The notes below the pieces were generated by a model. That model saw only the letters and a list, made by a program, of their open reading frames with translations, was not told the DNA's origin and did not search any database. This document shows positions 60,842-64,000 of a DNA stretch of 64,000 nucleotides, piece by piece. The stretch is from Sphingomonas sp. URHD0057. Its GTDB lineage: Bacteria; Pseudomonadota; Alphaproteobacteria; Sphingomonadales; Sphingomonadaceae. A program made the position numbers and the translations under genes. Each line of letters starts with the position of its first letter. Position 1 is the first letter of the stretch. Location of the stretch: NCBI RefSeq assembly GCF_000620665.1, contig NZ_JIAU01000008.1, positions 124,001-188,000 of the forward strand, given 5' to 3'.

Positions 60842-62763
60842 CAGCGCCGCTTTAGCAGCTTCTCGACAATGAGGTCGGCCGCCTCGTCGGCGCTGAGCGC
60901 CGTCGTGTCGATGTGGATCTCCGCATCCTCGGGCGGCTCATACGGGCTGTCGATGCCGGTGAAGTTCTTGAGCTCGCCCGCGCGCGCCTTGGCGTACAGG
61001 CCCTTGACGTCGCGCTTCTCGGCCTCGGCCAGCGGCGTGTCGACGAACACCTCGATGAACTCGCCCTCGGGCAGCATGCGGCGAACCATGTGCCGCTCGG
61101 CGCGGAACGGCGAGATGAACGCGGTCATGACAATCAGGCCCGCGTCGGCCATCAGCCGCGCCACTTCGCCGACGCGGCGGATGTTCTCGATGCGGTCGGC
61201 CTCGGTGAAGCCGAGGTCGCGGTTGAGGCCGTGGCGGATATTGTCGCCGTCGAGCAGGAAGGTGTGGCGGCCGCGCGCCGCCAGCTTCTTCTCAACGAGG
61301 TTGGCGATGGTCGACTTGCCCGCGCCCGACAGTCCGGTGAACCACAGCACCGCCGGCTTCTGGCCCTTGATCGTGGCGTGCGTCTCGCGGCTGACGTCGA
61401 GATGCTGGCGATGGACGTTGAGCGACCGCCGCAGCGCGAAGTGGAGCATTCCGCACGCCACCGTCGCGTTGGTCATCTTGTCGATCAGGATGAAGCCGCC
61501 GAGCTCCTTGTTCGGGCTCGACCCCTCGACCGCGTAGGGCTCGAAGACGATCTCGCGATCGGTGGCGATCTCGACGACGCCGATCGCGTTCAGCCCGAGG
61601 GTCTGCGCGGCCAGATGCTCGAGCGTGTTGACGTTGATCTCATATTTGGGCTGGTGGACGATCGCGGTGACGCTCTGCGTCCCGATTTTCATCCAATGCC
61701 CGCGCCCGGGCAGCAGCTCCTCGTCGGCCATCCAGACGATGGTCGCTTCAAACTGGTCGGCCGCTTCGGGCGGGTCGCCTGCGGCGGCGATCACGTCGCC
61801 GCGCGAGCAATCCACCTCGTCGGCGAAGGTCAGGGTGATCGACTGGCCGGCGACCGCCTCGTCGAGCTCGTCGCCGTTCGCGACGATCTTGTCGATCCGC
61901 GTGACCCGCCCGGAGGGAAGCACCCGCACCTCTGCGCCCGGGCCCACCGTTCCGGAGGCGATCTGCCCGGAGAACCCGCGGAAATTCTGGTTGGGACGGT
62001 TAACCCACTGCACCGGCATGCGCAGCGCCTTCTGCGCGTCGGCCGAGGCGTCGAGCGGCACCATGTCGAGATGTTCGAGCAGGCTCGGACCCGCGTACCA
62101 CGCCATCGCATCGCTGCGGGTCATGACATTGTCGCCGTTGAGGCCGGAAACGGGGATTGCGGCCCAGTCGGAGATGCCGATCTGCTCCGCGAAGGTTCGA
62201 TAGTCGGCCGCAATCGCGTCGAACGCGGCCTGGTCGTAATCGACCAGGTCCATCTTGTTCACCGCCAGCACGAAGCGGCGGATGCCGACCAGCTGCGCGA
62301 GATAGGAATGGCGCCGCGTCTGGGTCAGCACGCCCTTGCGCGCATCGACCAGCAGCACGGCGAGGTCGGCGGTCGATGCGCCGGTCACCATGTTGCGCGT
62401 ATATTGCTCGTGACCCGGCGTATCGGCGACGATGAACTTGCGCCTCGCGCTCGAAAAGAAGCGGTAGGCGACGTCGATCGTAATGCCCTGTTCGCGCTCC
62501 GCCGACAGGCCGTCGACGAGGAGCGCGAAGTCGATTCGCTCGCCCTGGGTCCCGTGGCGCTTGCTGTCGCTTTCGAGCGCGGCCAGCTGGTCGTCGAAAA
62601 TCTGCTTCGATTCGTACAGCAGCCGCCCGATCAGCGTCGACTTGCCGTCGTCGACGCTGCCGCAGGTGATGAAGCGCAGCAGCTCCTTGGCTTCCTGCTC
62701 GGCGAGCCAGGCGCGCACGTCGGTGCGGATCAGGTCGGTGTCGGATTCAAGCGGGCGGGACAT
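60841..62763 (-). CDS. cysNC: bifunctional sulfate adenylyltransferase subunit 1/APS kinase
   Basis: A 640-residue fusion. The CysN half (residues 1-450) is an EF-Tu-like GTPase: GSVDDGKST (35-43), DTPGHEQYT and NKMD. With CysD it makes adenosine 5'-phosphosulfate. The CysC half starts near 465 with P-loop GLSGAGKST (about 473-481) and phosphorylates APS to PAPS. The fusion is common in alphaproteobacteria. It begins at the base after the cysD stop. A sulfotransferase gene upstream on the same strand suggests PAPS is made for sulfation as well as reduction. Confidence 0.96.
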   Translation of the reverse strand: MSRPLESDTDLIRTDVRAWLAEQEAKELLRFITCGSVDDGKSTLIGRLLYESKQIFDDQLAALESDSKRHGTQGERIDFALLVDGLSAEREQGITIDVAYRFFSSARRKFIVADTPGHEQYTRNMVTGASTADLAVLLVDARKGVLTQTRRHSYLAQLVGIRRFVLAVNKMDLVDYDQAAFDAIAADYRTFAEQIGISDWAAIPVSGLNGDNVMTRSDAMAWYAGPSLLEHLDMVPLDASADAQKALRMPVQWVNRPNQNFRGFSGQIASGTVGPGAEVRVLPSGRVTRIDKIVANGDELDEAVAGQSITLTFADEVDCSRGDVIAAAGDPPEAADQFEATIVWMADEELLPGRGHWMKIGTQSVTAIVHQPKYEINVNTLEHLAAQTLGLNAIGVVEIATDREIVFEPYAVEGSSPNKELGGFILIDKMTNATVACGMLHFALRRSLNVHRQHLDVSRETHATIKGQKPAVLWFTGLSGAGKSTIANLVEKKLAARGRHTFLLDGDNIRHGLNRDLGFTEADRIENIRRVGEVARLMADAGLIVMTAFISPFRAERHMVRRMLPEGEFIEVFVDTPLAEAEKRDVKGLYAKARAGELKNFTGIDSPYEPPEDAEIHIDTTALSADEAADLIVEKLLKRR

Positions 62764-63663
62764 CTAGAAATAGCCCTCCTGCTTTTTCTTCTCCATCGAC
62801 GCGCTGCCGGCGTCGCGGTCGATCGCCCGCCCCTGCCGCTCCGACGTGGTCGTCAGCAGCATCTCGGCCACGATTTCCTCGACCGTATCGGCATCGCTCT
62901 CGACGGCTCCTGACAAGGGGTAGCAGCCGAGCGTGCGGAAGCGGACCTTGCGCATCACCGCCGTTTCGCCGTTCATCGGCAAGCGCTCGTCATCGACCAT
63001 GATGATCAGCCCGTCGCGCTCGACCGTCGGCCGCTCGGCCGCGAAATAGAGCGGCACGATCTCGATCGTCTCGCGCAGGATATATTGCCAGACGTCGAGC
63101 TCGGTCCAGTTCGACAGCGGGAAGACGCGGATGCTCTCGCCCTTCGCCTTCCTGACATTGTACAACGACCACAGCTCGGGCCGCTGGCGCTTGGGGTCCC
63201 AGCGATGGTTGCGGTCGCGGAAGCTGAATACGCGCTCCTTCGCCCGGCTCTTCTCCTCGTCGCGGCGGGCGCCCCCGAAGGCGGCGTCGAAGCCGTAGGT
63301 GTCGAGCGCCTGCTTCAATCCTTCCGTCTTCCACATGTCGGTGTGGACGGGACCATGGTCGAACGGGTTGATGCCCTTCGATTCGGCTTCGGGATTCTTG
63401 TACACGATGAGCTTGATCGCCGGGTCCGCCGCGACCTTGTCGCGCAGCGCATACATCGCCTTGAACTTCCACGTCGTGTCGACGTGAAGCAGCGGGAACG
63501 GCAGCGGGCTCGGCGCGAACGCCTTCTTTGCAAGGTGCAGCATCACCGCCGAATCCTTGCCGATCGAATAGAGCATGACCGGGCGGTCGGCCTCCGCGAC
63601 CGTCTCGCGCAGGATGTGGATGCTCTCGGCCTCGAGCCGGTCGAGATGCGTCAGTGAACGCAT
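62764..63663 (-). CDS. cysD: sulfate adenylyltransferase subunit 2
   Basis: A 299-residue PP-loop ATP pyrophosphatase that adenylates sulfate, with GTP hydrolysis by Cys[20 protein letters not shown] is the PP-loop, and [33 protein letters not shown] and the end EKKKQEGYF are diagnostic. The ATG at 63663 matches the family start; an extended frame upstream has no similarity. It precedes cysNC with no gap. Confidence 0.96.
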   Translation of the reverse strand: MRSLTHLDRLEAESIHILRETVAEADRPVMLYSIGKDSAVMLHLAKKAFAPSPLPFPLLHVDTTWKFKAMYALRDKVAADPAIKLIVYKNPEAESKGINPFDHGPVHTDMWKTEGLKQALDTYGFDAAFGGARRDEEKSRAKERVFSFRDRNHRWDPKRQRPELWSLYNVRKAKGESIRVFPLSNWTELDVWQYILRETIEIVPLYFAAERPTVERDGLIIMVDDERLPMNGETAVMRKVRFRTLGCYPLSGAVESDADTVEEIVAEMLLTTTSERQGRAIDRDAGSASMEKKKQEGYF

Positions 63664-63732
63664 GGCTTGTCTTGAGGTCCCCGCTTCAGCCTGGCTGCCG
63701 CGCACGTCGACATGCGCGAGGCGCTTGTTCGA

Positions 63733-64000
63733 TCAGGCGTTTTCCTTGACCTTGGTCTTCGGCTTGGACTTGCCCTTCGCCGGCTTTGCCGCGGCCTTGC
63801 CCTCGATCGCATCGACCAGCGGCTGCAGGTCGCCGCCATATTTCATCCAGCGCTTGACCGACGTCTTGTAGATCGGCCTGCGGACCTGAGCCACGCTCGC
63901 CGTCTTCACCGGACGATCGGACTTGTGGAAGTCGACGCACTTGGGATCCCACGGCAGGCCGAGGAACTCGATCAGGCGCTTGGCCTCTTTTTCGGTGTCG
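63733..64000 (-). CDS. C-terminal part of a sulfotransferase (runs off the right edge)
   Basis: The visible 88 residues read DTEKEAKRLIEFLGLPWDP at the start of the visible part, then CVDFHKSDRPVKTASVAQVRRPIY and SVKRWMKYGGDLQPLVDAI, the C-terminal end of the TPR-sulfotransferase family, followed by a Lys/Pro/Ala-rich tail (KPAKGKSKPKTKVKENA). The N-terminus with the PAPS-binding loop lies beyond 64000. The gene is 69 bases upstream of cysD on the same strand, so PAPS supply and use may be co-regulated. Confidence 0.8.
   Translation of the reverse strand, partial: DTEKEAKRLIEFLGLPWDPKCVDFHKSDRPVKTASVAQVRRPIYKTSVKRWMKYGGDLQPLVDAIEGKAAAKPAKGKSKPKTKVKENA

Noticed and set aside
60913-62913. 666-codon plus-strand frame opposite cysNC
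   Set aside because: Antisense shadow of an intact cysNC; composition (Arg, His, Asp, Gln) and lack of any motif match an artefact of high third-position GC.

Overview
The window looks like a 64 kb chromosomal segment of an alphaproteobacterium of the Sphingomonadaceae (Sphingomonas or Sphingomicrobium type). This rests on gene content and order: a suf operon headed by an Rrf2 regulator, a fused cysNC, a dapD/pyrimidine-nucleotidase pair, a SUV3-like helicase followed by an S4 protein and a ferredoxin, and egtB-egtD. High GC, very dense packing and frequent 4-base stop/start overlaps (ATGA, GTGA) fit as well. I saw no rRNA, tRNA or CRISPR array. Most of the window is ordinary core genome; the accessory part is the insertion at 44.8-47.5 kb.

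Layout. 0.1-12 kb: an acyltransferase, a membrane protein/XRE regulator pair, an aldo/keto reductase, a sulfotransferase-like/hydrolase/TPR operon, a SIMPL protein, glyoxalase I and II around a nitronate monooxygenase-type enzyme, an acyl-CoA synthetase and gamma-glutamyltranspeptidase. 12-19 kb: pyrD, then the suf operon (rrf2-sufB-small gene-sufC-small membrane gene-sufD-sufS-sufT-sufA). 19-31.7 kb: housekeeping genes (dapD, galU, gluQ, a cobalamin adenosyltransferase, egtBD, folD, marC), with a REP-like palindrome after dapD. 31.7-40 kb: a glycan cluster with GtrA, two paralogous GT2 enzymes, a methyltransferase and three large polytopic proteins. 40-44.7 kb: an EF-hand protein, cfa, a DUF2236 protein, rlmN and an IalB-like protein.

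44806-47538 is a complete 2,733-bp IS1595-family transposon. It has 25-bp terminal inverted repeats (24/25 identical) and a perfect 8-bp target duplication, AACTTGTT. It is far larger than its transposase needs. The extra 1.8 kb carries a HEPN-type protein (Rx4H motif, basic tail), a 38-codon gene whose start codon overlaps the HEPN start head to head, a 63-residue protein, a 30-residue membrane peptide and a 49-residue zinc-ribbon peptide. It also holds about 460 bp of non-coding DNA that folds into a closed multi-helix structure with a GAAA-loop hairpin, a probable structured RNA. This is the best candidate in the window for an undescribed system.

47.6-64 kb: an NfrB/NfrA-like pair behind a short leader ORF, TauE/TIGR02186, a HerA-like ATPase, a ferritin-like diiron protein, and an M23 peptidase divergent from the SUV3-like helicase with a full CtrA-type box between them. 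The window ends with MipA, an unknown gene, cysNC, cysD and the C-terminus of a sulfotransferase, which together suggest PAPS synthesis coupled to sulfation.
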